The position numbers and the translations under genes were made by a program. This document shows, one piece after another, positions 45,179-56,192 of a DNA stretch of 64,000 bases. Under the pieces are notes generated by a model. The model was not told the origin of the DNA, did not search any database, and saw nothing but the letters and a program-made list of their open reading frames with translations. The stretch is from Microcebus murinus (taxonomy: Eukaryota > Chordata > Mammalia > Primates > Cheirogaleidae), in the NCBI RefSeq assembly GCF_040939455.1, contig NC_134110.1, positions 628,001-692,000 on the forward strand, given 5' to 3'. Positions within the stretch are counted from its first letter, which is position 1. Each line of letters starts with the position of its first letter.

Positions 45179-45874
45179 TGCGGACAGAAAAAATCCAAGC
45201 CCTGAAATATTTGAAAGAAGTTTACTCTGAGCCAAATTTGAGGACCATGACCCGGAGCCACTCCCAAGAGGCCTTGAGCAAGTGGGCTCGCCGTGGCTGG
45301 GTCACAGTTCAGTTTTATACATTTTTCAGAGAGACAGGGGTTACAGGCAAAGTCACAAATCAATACATGAGAGGCATACATTGGTTTGGCCCAAAAAGCT
45401 GGGACATCTCGAAGCGGGGGCTTATAGCTTATAGGTGGGTTTAAAGATTCTTTGGCTGGCAATTGGCTGAGAGTTAGACTTCATCTAGAAGACCAGAAAG
45501 GATATGCTTATTTTAAGATAAGGGTGTAAGCACTCTGGGAGGTCCAGACAGGAGGACGTTTTAAATTTATGATAGGCGCCTGCTAGGGTGCTTTAAGATG
45601 CTTGAAATTTACGAAGAGGCATCTGCTAGGATGCTTGAGTTAAGATATTTTAAATTTATGATGGGCATCTGCTAGGATGCTTGAGTTAAGACAGGGGCTT
45701 CCTATCTTTTAGGTGATGTTAATGCCATACCAGAATCAGGTTGGGAAGTAAACCACCGCTTTATTTGGTTAACAAAAGCCGCTTAGTGGGAATTTACCAT
45801 TTGTCAGCCTGACCCAGCTGGCCTCCTTAGGAAGGAGTTTTTAGCAAAAGAAAAAGATCAGAGTTCAGTCCTCA
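45179..45874 (-). mobile_element. Class I-like ERV LTR, inverted-pair copy 2 (solo)
   Basis: 696-bp reverse LTR. Read backwards it runs TGAGGACTGAACTCTG to TTTTCTGTCCGCA, with a perfect 4-bp TSD AGTC (45175-45178 and 45875-45878). A 4-bp TSD is usual for gammaretrovirus-like class I ERVs. TATA and poly-A positions correspond to those of copy 1. Confidence 0.85.
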
Positions 45875-46059
45875 AGTCTAATGGCAAAAACTTGTAGAAT
45901 GGGTCTCTCAGTGTTAGATTTCTCGGCTCCCTGATCACTGGTGGGATCACTCACGATCTCTTCACGCATCGGCCTTAGGGAGTCTTCTGCGGGTTTCCTG
46001 CCCACGGCTCTGCCAGCTTTTACGCTGGGGCCTTTATCTTTTCCAAATGGGTTTGTGCA

Positions 46060-47400
46060 GGTTGATTCCCTTCACAGTCCAGATATTGACCTTTTGTTAG
46101 GTTCATGCACCGTAAACATTTTCCCAGGCTACGACTCCTGCTTTCGCTTTGTGTACAGTGACTTTGTCATACGAAGTTTCTATCTTTGATGTATTATTCA
46201 TCACTCTTTTCCTTTACGGTTTGTGCTTTTGCGTATTGTTGAAGAAATCTTTGCCTGCCCGGATGCAATAAAAATATTCTCCTCTTGTTATGTCCGGATC
46301 CCAATACACCAGAACAGAGAGCCGGTCACGCAATAATTTAGGTTGCAGCAGGGAGTTTATTGGGGCTAGCTCGAGCTAGGGTCCAAGTCCCAGAGCACCA
46401 GCTCGGTGGTCTCCTTAGACAAGGACCCTTGGCAAGGTTTTAGCACAGGTCTTATATTTTTAGTTGTTGTGCAACTCAGGTTACTGGTTACAAGTGGTAT
46501 CTGGAGCCCACCTAGCACCCACACGTCTCACTCAAGCTGTTCATACACTGATCATGCTGGCCGTGTATCTTGATTGGTTGGCTAGGTTTTAGGGACTTTT
46601 TAGTGCCTTATCAGTTAGTGCCTTGCAGTTTCTCCCCTGGGGGCTTGTTTTTTTTTTTTTTCTTTACTCTGCAGAAGCCTATCATGGCTTCAGTCAGGCT
46701 AAGTGGCAAGCAAACAAGCAATATACAAAGGCCAAGGTACAGGGGCCAAAAAGGCAGTTAACTTGTATCCCACACTCTATTTTCTTCTGAAGGTTTTTAA
46801 ATTTAGCTGTTCCTTTTGCACCCTAGTCCCCCTGGAGAGTTTACAGCACGGTGTGGGACCTGGCTTCCCCATGTGGATGGAGGAACAATTGTTCTGGTGC
46901 TGTTAATTGAGTAGACGATCCTCTCTCTTCTGATGTGAATGGCAGTTCTGTCATTGTCTAAGTGGGCTTGTGATCTTTCTCTTTGTCTTTCTGCATCCCT
47001 GGAGACAATGCCAAATTATTTCAATTGTTGTATCTTTAGAAACACTTTTGATATCTGAAAGGACAAGACACTTCTTCCAAATCTTTTAAAAAATTCTTCT
47101 TGGCTGTTCTGAACCTCTTCATCTATTTTCAAATCAGCTTCTTGGTGCAATGAAAAAGCTTGTTGGAGCTTTACTGAACTTTTCAATAAATTTGTAAGTG
47201 ACCTGAAGGACAACTGACATTTTAAAATATTGAGATTTCTCATTCATGCAAAAAGATAAATCTGATTGAGTCTTCCATGACATCCTTCAATAAAAATTTT
47301 TAATTTCCTTCATAAAAGTCTCTCATATATCTTGCATTAATTCCTATGCATAAATTATAAATATATAATTCTTACCATTATTCAGTGAGGATTTTCATAT
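46060..47400 (-). mobile_element. Old L1 fragment, interrupted by an LTR
   Basis: Reverse L1 sequence: GAAATCTTTGCCTGCCCGGA near 46243, resuming after the LTR with TTTTCTTCTGAAGGTTTTTA, and TCATAAAAGTCTCTCATATA near 47310. No open frame. Confidence 0.6.
46286..46774 (-). mobile_element. Solo ERV LTR, 489 bp
   Basis: Reverse LTR. On the plus strand it runs from TGTTATGTCCGGATCCC to AACTTGTATCCCACA. A poly-A signal is present as GGGAGTTTATTGG near 46350 (AATAAACTCCC in reverse), and a TATA-like segment near 46450. Perfect 4-bp TSD CTCT (46282-46285 and 46775-46778). Inserted in an old L1. Confidence 0.87.
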
Positions 47401-47930
47401 CACATTTTAATAGATTATGCATCGTTATCAGATTTTCTGTATCTTCCGAAAGGCTTGCTCGGCCATCCGCCATCTGGGGAGTTATGGGCTCTCCGAGTTC
47501 TGTCTCACCAGGTGGCATCCTGAGTTCTCTGCACCGACCCACCCGGCCTCTCTCACCACCCGGGCAACCCCACGGGCCCACGAGACTCCACTCAGGACGT
47601 GGGAGACATGTGAGAATGGTCGGGCCAGACATTTGTTTTTCCGGAAAGCATGACCGTGGAACCGTGGAAGACTTTCTGGCATCTGGTTCACAGCCTTAAT
47701 GGCTGAAACCGCGCTGGACTTCCGGCGGTGTCCCCACGTGACTGGGAGCCACTCAGTGTCCCCAGCCTGCAGCAGATTCCGGGAGCCACAAACATCCTCT
47801 AGTAAATACATGTTTGCATGAATGTATCTGCATACATTTGCATATGCATTTCCACAAATGACCAGAAAGGCTTCTAAATTTACATACATTTGTATATGCT
47901 TTTGCATAAATGACCAGAAAGGCTTCTATT
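47400..47930. other. Intergenic with a 52-bp tandem duplication
   Basis: Mostly unrecognised. At 47829-47932 a segment of about 52 bp containing GACCAGAAAGGCTTCT occurs twice in tandem. Confidence 0.5.
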
Positions 47931-48420
47931 TGCCCACAGCTAAGAACGCTAACAGAGGGATACAGCTCTTGGCTCTCGCTTGGCTAATATTTGTCTATAA
48001 AATTACACTGAGCCTCCCTCTGCCCTGCCTTGCAAATATTTGGGTCTCTTGCAAACAGCACGTGGCTGCGTTTGATTCATTTCTGATCCGTCTGGAAGTG
48101 TGTCTAACCTAACAGATAGATTTAATCCTTCCACATTTGTTGTGATTAATGAAATATTGGGGATTATTTATCCTTTACTATTTTTTATTTTTTGCCTTTT
48201 CTTTGCTTTTAGATTTTCCTTTTCTCTCTGCCATGGGGCTGTGTCGGGTTTCTTTATTGTTCTTTCTTTTCTATCCTGAATGTGGCTCATTGAGTTTTCT
48301 TTATTCTACTTGTGTCCTCTCTGCTAATGTTGAAATTATATATTCAACTTCTAGGATGGCCACATAACTAAGAAAAATCTAAAGTTAATCAATACTTCTC
48401 TCTCCTTTTGAACACCACGA
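47930..48420 (-). mobile_element. Old L1 fragment, reverse
   Basis: Matches reverse L1 ORF2 sequence: TTTGGGTCTCTTGCAAACAG near 48040, and CCTTCCACATTTGTTGTGAT near 48128. Strongly decayed. Confidence 0.55.
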
Positions 48421-48768
48421 AAGTCTTACTGGACTATAAGTTCTGTCACTGCCCTCCTGCCTTTCGAAATTCTCCCCATTGTTCTTAGGAATTGACAGAA
48501 ATGTAACATGAGCCATATACATACTTTTACATTTTTTGATGGCCACATGTATAAAAATAAAAAGACACAGTTGAAATTATTTTTAACAATGTATTTTATC
48601 TAACCTGGTATATCTATAATATTATCACCTCAACATGTGATCAATATAAAAATAATTAATGAGCTGTCTCATACCTTTTTTGTACTTTTTGAAATCTAGT
48701 GTGGAGGTTATAGAATATCTCAATTCAGACAACAAATTTTTTGTCAGGATTACTTGAACTGTATTTAT

Positions 48769-48912
48769 ATTTTATAAAATTGAAAATTGAACAACTAGAT
48801 TCTCAAGCTCAAGTCATTCCAAACATGCTTAAAAGTTTTCCAGTAACTGAATTGATTGCCAATAAATCGTTTTAAAAAATTTTCAACTGTGGTAAAATAC
48901 ACAGGACTAAAT
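48769..48912 (+). repeat. Left arm of a ~145-bp inverted repeat
   Basis: From TATTTTATAAAATTGAAAAT to GTAAAATACACAGGACTAAA. The reverse complement recurs at 49495-49640 with few mismatches. The inner end overlaps the start of an L1 3' region. Confidence 0.9.
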
Positions 48913-49445
48913 TTACCATCTAAACCATTTTTGAGTATATAGTTCAGTAAGGTTGAGTATATTCACACTATCATGCAACCAATCTCCAGAACTGCTTCAT
49001 CTTGCAAAACTAAAACTCCGCACGCATTAAACGACCCTCCTCTTTCCCTCCCCCAGCCCTTGGCAACCACCGTCCCGCTTCCCATTTCCGAGAGTATGAC
49101 AACTCCAGACACCTCGTGTGAGCGGAACAACACAGTATTTGTACATCTGTGACTGTCTCATGCACTTAGGATGATGTCTTCAGTGTTCACCCATGTTGTA
49201 GCATGCGTCAGAATTTCCTTCCTTACTAAGACAAAACAACATGTCACTGTGCGCATACGCCACAGTTTGTCCATTTATCCGCTGGTGAACATTGACTTCC
49301 TTCCACCTTTTGGCTACTATAAATAATTCTGCGATGAGCCTGGGTGTACAGGTATTACTTTGAGAGCTTGCTTACAATCTTTTGCACATATATGCCCAGA
49401 CGTGGCATTGCTGGATCACATGGAAGTAATTCTATTTGTCGTGAA
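48900..49445 (-). mobile_element. Old L1 3' end, reverse
   Basis: Reverse L1M 3' region: ACCAATCTCCAGAACTGCTT, CATCTTGCAAAACTAAAACT, CCCTTGGCAACCACCGTCCC, ATAAATAATTCTGCGATGAG. It parallels 32080-32720. Confidence 0.8.
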
Positions 49446-49494
49446 GTTTTCCCCTGTGTTTTCATCTAAGAATCTTATAGTTTAGCTCTTACAG

Positions 49495-49640
49495 ATTTAG
49501 TCCTGTGTATTTTACCACAATTAAAAAAATTTTTTAAATGATTTATTGGCAGTCAATTCAGTGACTGGAAAACTTTTAAGCATGTTTGGAATGACTTGAG
49601 CTTGAGAATCTAGTTGTTCAATTTTCAATTTTATAAAATA
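49495..49640 (-). repeat. Right arm of the ~145-bp inverted repeat
   Basis: Reverse complement of 48769-48912. The loop between the arms is about 580 bp and consists largely of the L1 3' relic. Confidence 0.9.
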
Positions 49641-49868
49641 AGCCTTTGCTCCGTTTTTGAGTCTTAACTTTTGTCTATGGTGTGAGGTAAGGGTCCAGCT
49701 TCACTCTTCTGCAAGTGGATGTCCAGTCTGCCCAGCACCGTTTGTTGGAGACACCGTCCCTTCCCCATGACGTTGTCTTGCAGCCCTCGTCAAGAGTCAT
49801 GTGGCCACAGGAGTTTATTTTTGAGCTCTCTGTGCTGTTCCCTTGGTCTATACTAACTATGCCACAGA
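49641..49868 (-). mobile_element. Old L1 fragment, reverse
   Basis: Contains TATGGTGTGAGGTAAGGGTC, CAAGTGGATGTCCAGTCTGC and CAGCACCGTTTGTTGGAG, characteristic reverse L1 sequence. Confidence 0.8.
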
Positions 49869-49882
49869 TTTGATGTTTTAAG

Positions 49883-50442
49883 CGATACAAGTGGATCTAC
49901 CACTTGATCCCACAATCCTATTACTGGGCATCTGCCCCAAAGAACAAAAGTCACTCTGTGAAAAAGACATCTACACTCGAATGTTTATAGCAGCACAATT
50001 CACAATCGCAAAGCTGTGGAAACAACCCAAGTGCCCATCGATACATGAGTGGATTAATAAAATGTGGTATATGTATACCATGGAGTACTATTCAGCTATA
50101 AGAAACAACGGTGATACAGCACCTCTTGTATTTTCCTGGATAGAGCTGGAGCCCATTCTACTGAGTGAAGTATCCCAAGAATGGAAAAACAAGCAGCACA
50201 TGCACTCACCAGCAAATTGGTATTAACGGATCAGCACCTGAGTGGACACATAGGAATAACATTTATCGGGCATCGGGCAGATGGGATGGGGGAGGAGGCG
50301 ATGGGTATGTACAAACATAATGAGTGTGTTGTACACCATCTGGGGGATGGACACGCTCAAAGCTCTGACCCGAGGGGGGAGGGGGGCAAGGGCAATATAC
50401 GTAACCTTAGCATTTGTACTCCCATAATATGCTGAAAAAAAT
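49883..50442 (+). mobile_element. Lemur L1 3' end, 5'-truncated
   Basis: 560-bp L1 3' end ending CATTTGTACTCCCATAATAT and an A run. Perfect TSD TTTGATGTTTTAAG (49869-49882 and 50443-50456). The 111-codon frame (containing MEYYSAIRNNGD) is the truncated ORF2 end, not a gene. Confidence 0.93.
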
Positions 50443-50456
50443 TTTGATGTTTTAAG

Positions 50457-51234
50457 TCATGAATTAGCCTTTTTTTTTATAAATTTGGAAGTTCTTTGAG
50501 ATTAAACATGCACAAAATATTAACCGGATGATGTTTCACAACTCAACTAAAGCTAAAGAAAAATACTTGCTATTTCTCAAGCTGTGAAGTAATCAACCTT
50601 TTCTATTATTACAAAGGTCCTCTGTCCTTTGGAAAAATGTTTGGTGGCTTAACTGAAGACCTTTCCCTTGTTGCAAAATACCATTTTTAGTCTTTTTCTC
50701 ATAATTTTTTATAGAATTACCGTCACTGAAGTAATCGATAACTCCCCTCACCTTCTCTCCATCCAAACACGTCTTTCTTCTTCGCGCACCTGCCTGTCTC
50801 TGCATCCGGCAGCAGGCACCGGTCTCCAGGTGAGGTGGGTATGATGCAGCGACTGCTCGTGGGGCGAGTGGGACAGGTAGCGGCACTGTGGGGACAGAAA
50901 TGAGGAGATGACAACTGTCACCATAGTAACGACACTGTAGTGGCTTCCCGAGACCCTGACTCTTACGCACCTGAGTCCAGGCCCGGGAGCTCCTAGACTT
51001 CCCCTCAGAGCCCCAGCTGAGCCACGGAACCAGCCACGGAGACGCCGGTGTGCTCCCTGGACCAGCCACCTCCTGGACCCACCGAGGCCAGGGCTTGGGG
51101 AGCAGGAGGAAGGGTCCTCATTCCAGGTCCCCAGCTCCTCTGTGCGCACCGCCACCTTCACCCCAATGAGGGGACGAGACCGGCTGGCCCTGTGCCCATT
51201 GGCCTCCACACACCTGTCCCCTCTGCGGTTTCTG
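50457..51234. other. Intergenic, no recognised gene
   Basis: AT-rich to about 50740, then GC-rich. Reverse frames up to 239 codons overlap others in different phases and show no domain. Confidence 0.4.
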
Positions 51235-51380
51235 GGAAAAAGGGTTGTAGCTTCATGGCAAAGAACGCGGGACTTGCTGTCCAAAGAACATGGGTTGGAA
51301 AGCCAGCCCCGTGCCCTGCCTCTGAGAACCTGAGCCAGGTGCTTACGCCTCCGTCCCAGGTAGGGCAGACGGGGGTCGGC
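51235..51380 (+). mobile_element. MIR SINE, decayed
   Basis: Contains TAGCTTCATGGCAAAGAACG, AGAACATGGGTTGGAAAGCC and TGAGAACCTGAGCCAGGTGC, in MIR 5'-to-core order. Confidence 0.55.
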
Positions 51381-52946
51381 GTGAGCACACCTGAGACACC
51401 ACAGGTGTTTGCTCGCCCACACAGATTGGCCACTAAGTGGTGGTCGCACAACATAGAAGTGGTTCATTCTGTGCTAGCAATAAGAACGGACTCTGCCAGG
51501 GGTTACAAATTAAGAAACAAAACGATTGTCGTGCAGTGATGTCTCGTAAGTGGTGGGCTGCAGACAGAGGGAAGGAAGCCCCAGGAGCCCCGTTGGCCCC
51601 TGCGGAGTAGGGGTACCTACCTGTTCCTTCACAGCTGGGCCGGGCAGGTGTCACGGTGAGGTCGGGGCTGTGCACGGACAGCCCCAGAGATAGGGCAGGA
51701 GCGAGGCCTTCAGGAGAAACTTCGAATAGTTCAGCAGGGTCACGGGAGGCCCGGGGCAGTGGTGCTGCCCAAAACATGGAGCCGGAGCCCAGAACATTCT
51801 GCCCCAGCCTTCCCGGATTGCTGAGGTTTGCCTGGGCCTCGGGACCTGCCCGCACCGCAGTTCTACCTCGTGCTGCGTTTGCCAGAGACCTTCTTGCAAC
51901 TGCTTTTCCAGATCTTACAGCAGATCATTTCCAGAAGGACCTTCTCCCTCTTCGTCTACCAGGTGCTGTTCCCCATCTTCTATTTTGCAAGGTTTTTTTT
52001 GTTTGTTTTTTTGTAGAACCCATTTCCCAGCCCTACTCTGCTTTGCTGCTCCTTACCAAGGCAAGGAACGCTCAGAGAGAGGGATTGTCAAGCAGGCAGG
52101 GTGGGCGGATCACCCTTGGTCTGACTTTCTGTCTCCTTGTGGAACAACCAGGTGCCCTTCCCTGGTGACAGCAGGAGGGAAACGGGCATCACGGACCCCA
52201 GTGCAGGCCCCAGGTGCCGGATGGGTTCTACCTGCCGGAATTCTAGTGAGACTTCGGTCCTGGGTTTGTCTCTCTGATGGTGAGGACTGTGAGCATTTGA
52301 AACTGCTGTTCCTGAGGGTTCTGGGACTTTCAGGAATTGTACCTGGGATGCCATGTGCCACTTCCTTTTCTACTTACCTGGGAGCTGTGTCCTGGGATTT
52401 GCTATCAATAAGGTAGAAACAGCAGGTAGCCCGTGAGAAAACGACAGCCAGGCGACGTCAAAGCCCAGGCCAAGGGACGGGCACCTTTCTGGGGGGCACA
52501 GCCTTGGTCCGCGAGTCAAGGGTGAAGGAGGCAGCTATGAACCACCTTCCATAGGTATTCAGGTGGGCTCAGAACCCACCTCTCCTCCCACCTGTGGCCC
52601 AGGGAGAGAAGAAGGAAGGCTTCCAGCCCCCCACAGGTGACACGGAGGCAGCGTGGAAGGGGGGCCAGGTGGGCAGGAAGGAAAGACGCTTTTTCTGTTA
52701 CCTGGGTGGGTCCAGGGTCGGGAGCCTCCTCCACCCCCAGCACCTACGCAAGCGCAAGAAGCTTCGCCACCCTTGACGGGAGCCACGGTCCCTCCGTTCT
52801 TGCGTGACGTGAGCTGAGACAGAACTGAGCTGAGTCGTGGACTCACAGGTGTGCTTCCCCGCACACCTGAGTTTGCAGGGTGAGGTGGAACGCTCCTCCG
52901 TGTCCCTGACCAGGCTGACTGCGGCACCAGCAGGGGGGTCTACGCC
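51381..52946. other. Intergenic, no recognised gene
   Basis: GC-rich unique DNA. Several overlapping frames, the longest 170 codons, no domain. It ends at the TSD of an LTR. Confidence 0.4.
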
Positions 52947-52951
52947 TCCTT

Positions 52952-53304
52952 TGTAAGGTTTTCCGGCGGTGAAAGAAACAGGCAGAGAGAGGGAGAGAGA
53001 GTGGGGCCAAACAACGTGGCGTCGTTGAGCGCTCCCGGGTGAGGTTCAGGGGTCTCAGGAGAATGGGGCCTCAGAAGTCACAGCCGCTTGTATGGGGTGT
53101 GAGCTTTTATACTGTTGAGGAGGGTTAGGGACTTTTGGCAGGAAGGGCTGGGTTTTTTTTTTTTTTCCCCACTGTGGTCTTTGTCTGTTCCTGAGAAACG
53201 GGAGGGGCTGGTGGTGCCTGGCGGTTGTTTGTGGGGGGTCTGGTCAGGGAGCCTGTTCTCTTTTTACTCTAGAGAGGGGCGGGGGGACCGCCACCAGCCT
53301 GACA
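52952..53304 (-). mobile_element. Solo ERV LTR, ~355-bp family, copy 2
   Basis: 353-bp reverse copy of the LTR at 1300-1656. Read backwards it runs TGTCAGGCTGGTGGCGG to GGAAAACCTTACA. A perfect 5-bp TSD TCCTT occurs at 52947-52951 and 53305-53309. A poly-T stretch near 53153-53167 corresponds to an A-rich U3 segment. Confidence 0.88.
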
Positions 53305-53309
53305 TCCTT

Positions 53310-53662
53310 CTCCTTTACAACTCTGGCGTTCCTCACAGCACGGGGATCGTACGAGCGCTCCACGGACGCGTACAGAATTACAATCTTATTCTAAAAATAT
53401 CGTCTCGCGCCTTGGCATATTGAGTTGACGTTCTCAACGGCCCGCCCGAGGCCCCCATCCGACCGGGAACTCCTCAGGGACAAACACCGGTTGTTGCCTC
53501 GGTGCTCCTAACATTTTGCTCACGCCTGAAACTGCAGGAGATGGGTATTTGCTGATCACGGCGATGGGTAAAGAAATTAATGAAATAACATCCCAGTCCG
53601 AGGCAGGGAAAGGCGGAGCTGCCAGAGAATTGAGTTTAAAACCCGTTTTTTGAAACTTATTG
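53310..53662. other. Intergenic, no recognised feature
   Basis: Unique sequence between an LTR and a TIR element. Nothing supportable. Confidence 0.35.
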
Positions 53663-54062
53663 CCGTGTTTCCCCCAAAATAAGACAGGGTCTTATATTTG
53701 TTTTCCCTCAAGAAGACACCCTGGGGCTTATGTTCAGGGGGTGTGCTATCTTCCCCTCAAAGCCTCAGCTCGCAGCACACACAGGACGGCCGGGACCCGA
53801 CAGGGGGAGCCGCCCTTGCTGGTGGGGCTGCCCGCACCTTTCCGGTCACCTCTGGGACAGCAGCTGTCACGACGGGGCGGATGGGAAGGGCTGCTCGTGT
53901 TCGTTCCCGCTCCGCTACGACACGCACGGGTTGTGCAGACGCGCTGCGCAGCCACGCCCGCCACTAGGGCTGATTTTCGGGGTGGGGCTTGTATTGCACA
54001 AACGCTTAGAAATCCCGCCAGGGCTTATTTTATGGGCAAGTCTTATTTTTGGGGAAACGCGG
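53663..54062 (+). mobile_element. TIR DNA transposon, subfamily 2, copy T4
   Basis: 400-bp copy from CCGTGTTTCCCCCAAAATAA to TTTTTGGGGAAACGCGG, followed by TA. The dinucleotide before it is TG, so the left TA has changed. The middle carries CAAAGCCTCAGCTCGCAGCA and the GC-rich block shared with T2 and T5 rather than the acidic-frame segment of T1 and T3. Confidence 0.85.
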
Positions 54063-55124
54063 TACCTGGGAGATGCAGATGAGTCGCATAAGCTCGATGT
54101 TCCCATCCATAAAACGGAGATGATCATATCTACTGAGCAGAAATGTTCTGAAGATGACGTCGAAGGAGACAGCATTTCCGAAAGCACTTTGCAAATCGAG
54201 GCGTGCAGGAGGTGCTTTCAAAATGTGAAAAACAAACAATCAGAACCCTACTCCTCGATTCCCTGTGAATATGCCATCTGAAACACTCATTTTCCCCAGA
54301 CACAAATCAAGAATCAGAGTCCCCGTCTCTGCGCGATGCGATCTGCTTGGAATTCCCCACACGTTCCTAGATTAAAGCTGCAATCTCGGTTTACAAATGA
54401 ACCGAGAAAAAAAAAGAAAAAGCAAAATAAATTATTCAATGTTATCCCCTAATATTAATACAGGTATTAGTATCATCCCCAACAGTATCCTCTAAATATT
54501 ATCTTTCAAACAGAAAGCCAAAGTCAGCATCTAAAATGCTTATTTAAAAAAAAAAAAAAACTGAAAACGTTGAGCCCTACCGCAAACACATTAGCACTAG
54601 ATTGTCTGACATTTGGATTAATGAAATATCACCAGGCTGCCCAAACGCAAGTCATGAATCATCCCCCAGACGGCCGGACGGGCGCGTCCCCGGCGGCTGT
54701 CCCCGCGGCCGGGCGTGGTGTCGGGGCCGTGGGCGGCTCACCAGGGAAGCCACGGCTCACAGACACTCTCGGAAAAGCAGTAACGAGCGGCGGCAGGGTC
54801 GGGTCTCAAACGGCAGACGAGGGTCTCTGTGAAAGGCCCCTCTGTGCTTCCGGGAGGGCGAGGGTGCCTTCCGTGACATTCGAGGTGACCCCGGCCGGGT
54901 TGTGGACGGCGCAGACGGCCGCCCAGGCTGCACGCTTCCTTTCCCCACTGTGGCCTCCCGGGAGGGCTGGAGACTTTGCTAGAACCAGCAGATGTGGTTG
55001 ATATCGGACTCCCGCGGGGCTGGGGCTCCGCTATGCGCACAGCACACCAGGCTCGTTTTTTTTTCCCGTTTTTTTCTTTTGCCAAAGCAGCATTCGAGAA
55101 GGCTTCAGAAATAAACCACAGGCT
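54063..55124. other. Intergenic; CpG-dense part at ~54660-54930
   Basis: Unique DNA, A-rich near 54400-54560 and then CpG-dense (GACGGGCGCGTCCCCGGCGG near 54673). This could be an orphan CpG island. No exon or promoter can be assigned. Confidence 0.35.
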
Positions 55125-55452
55125 GGCCAGGCGCTCGGCTCACGCCTGTCATCCTGGCACTCTGGGAGGCCGAGGCGGGAGGATCACTTGAGGTCAGGAG
55201 TTCGAAACCAGCCTGAGCAAGAGCGAGACCCCGTCTCTACTATAAATAGAAAGAAATTAATTGGCCAACTAAAAATATATATAGAAAAAACTAGCCGGGC
55301 ATGGTGGCGCATGCCTGTAGTCCCAGCTACTCGGGAGGCTGAGGCAGGAGGATCGCTTGAGCCCAGGAGTTGGAGGTTGCTGTGAGCGAGGCTGACGCCA
55401 CGGCACTCACTCTAGCCTGGGCAACACAGTGAGACTCTGTCTCAAAAAAAAA
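55125..55452 (+). mobile_element. Lemur-type dimeric Alu
   Basis: Starts GGCCAGGCGCTCGGCTCACG, has the linker TAAATAGAAAGAAATTAATT, and ends TCTGTCTC plus poly-A. I see no clear TSD. Confidence 0.95.
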
Positions 55453-56192
55453 GAGCCCATTGGCGCCACACCCACGCCTCTCAGCAGCTGCCGTCCCAGC
55501 CCCCCCGGCTCGTGGCTTCCTGCGTCCAGGCTCGGCCTGCAGGGTGGGGGAGGGGCAGCCCAGCAGCAGCCCTTGCCAGCTCTGGGTGGCAACGGGGGGA
55601 CAAGCGCCCCAGATCTCTCATCCTTGGTAGAAAGCTCCACGGTGTGCCCTTCCCACCTCCCGGCAGGACTGACCCTGAGCCCACAGGGCCACCTGCCCAG
55701 GGCCCTCCTTCCCTCCCTCCCTGCTCTCTTCTCCTATCTGCTGCTCTTGCGGGATCCCGTCCCAAACGACCCGTTTACACGCTCACCCTGGTCCCGACGC
55801 CTGCCCCTGGGACAACCCAGCCTGCGCCCACCAGCTGGCCCTGCCCGCCCAGCCTCACGGCTCCTCGCCCAGGCAGGGCCTGCCGCGGAAATCTCATAAA
55901 GCCGGCTTCTCAGAGTTAGAGGCGGCCACGTGCCGTGCGATCTCATTTGCAGAACACATCCAGGTGGCCAGGAGGGACGGAAAGCAGAGTAGCCGTGTCC
56001 AAGGGCTGGAGGGGAGGCCGGGACAGAGAGCGGTGGCTTCATGGGGGCAGAGTTCTGCTCGTGGGGGGAAAGGAAAGTTCCGGCAGTGGTGGTGGTGGCC
56101 CCACACCGTGAATATAATTAATGCTACTAAACAGTGTGCATGTAAATGGTCGAAATGGTACATTTAGTGTTATATGTGCTTTACCACAGTTT
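55453..56192. other. Intergenic, no recognised gene
   Basis: GC-rich unique DNA, mutually overlapping frames on both strands, no domain. Confidence 0.4.

Noticed and set aside
49891..50226. 111-codon frame that looks conserved (also at 42036-42551 and 60789-61103)
   Set aside because: It is the 3' end of L1 ORF2 repeated in each truncated L1 copy, not a host gene family.
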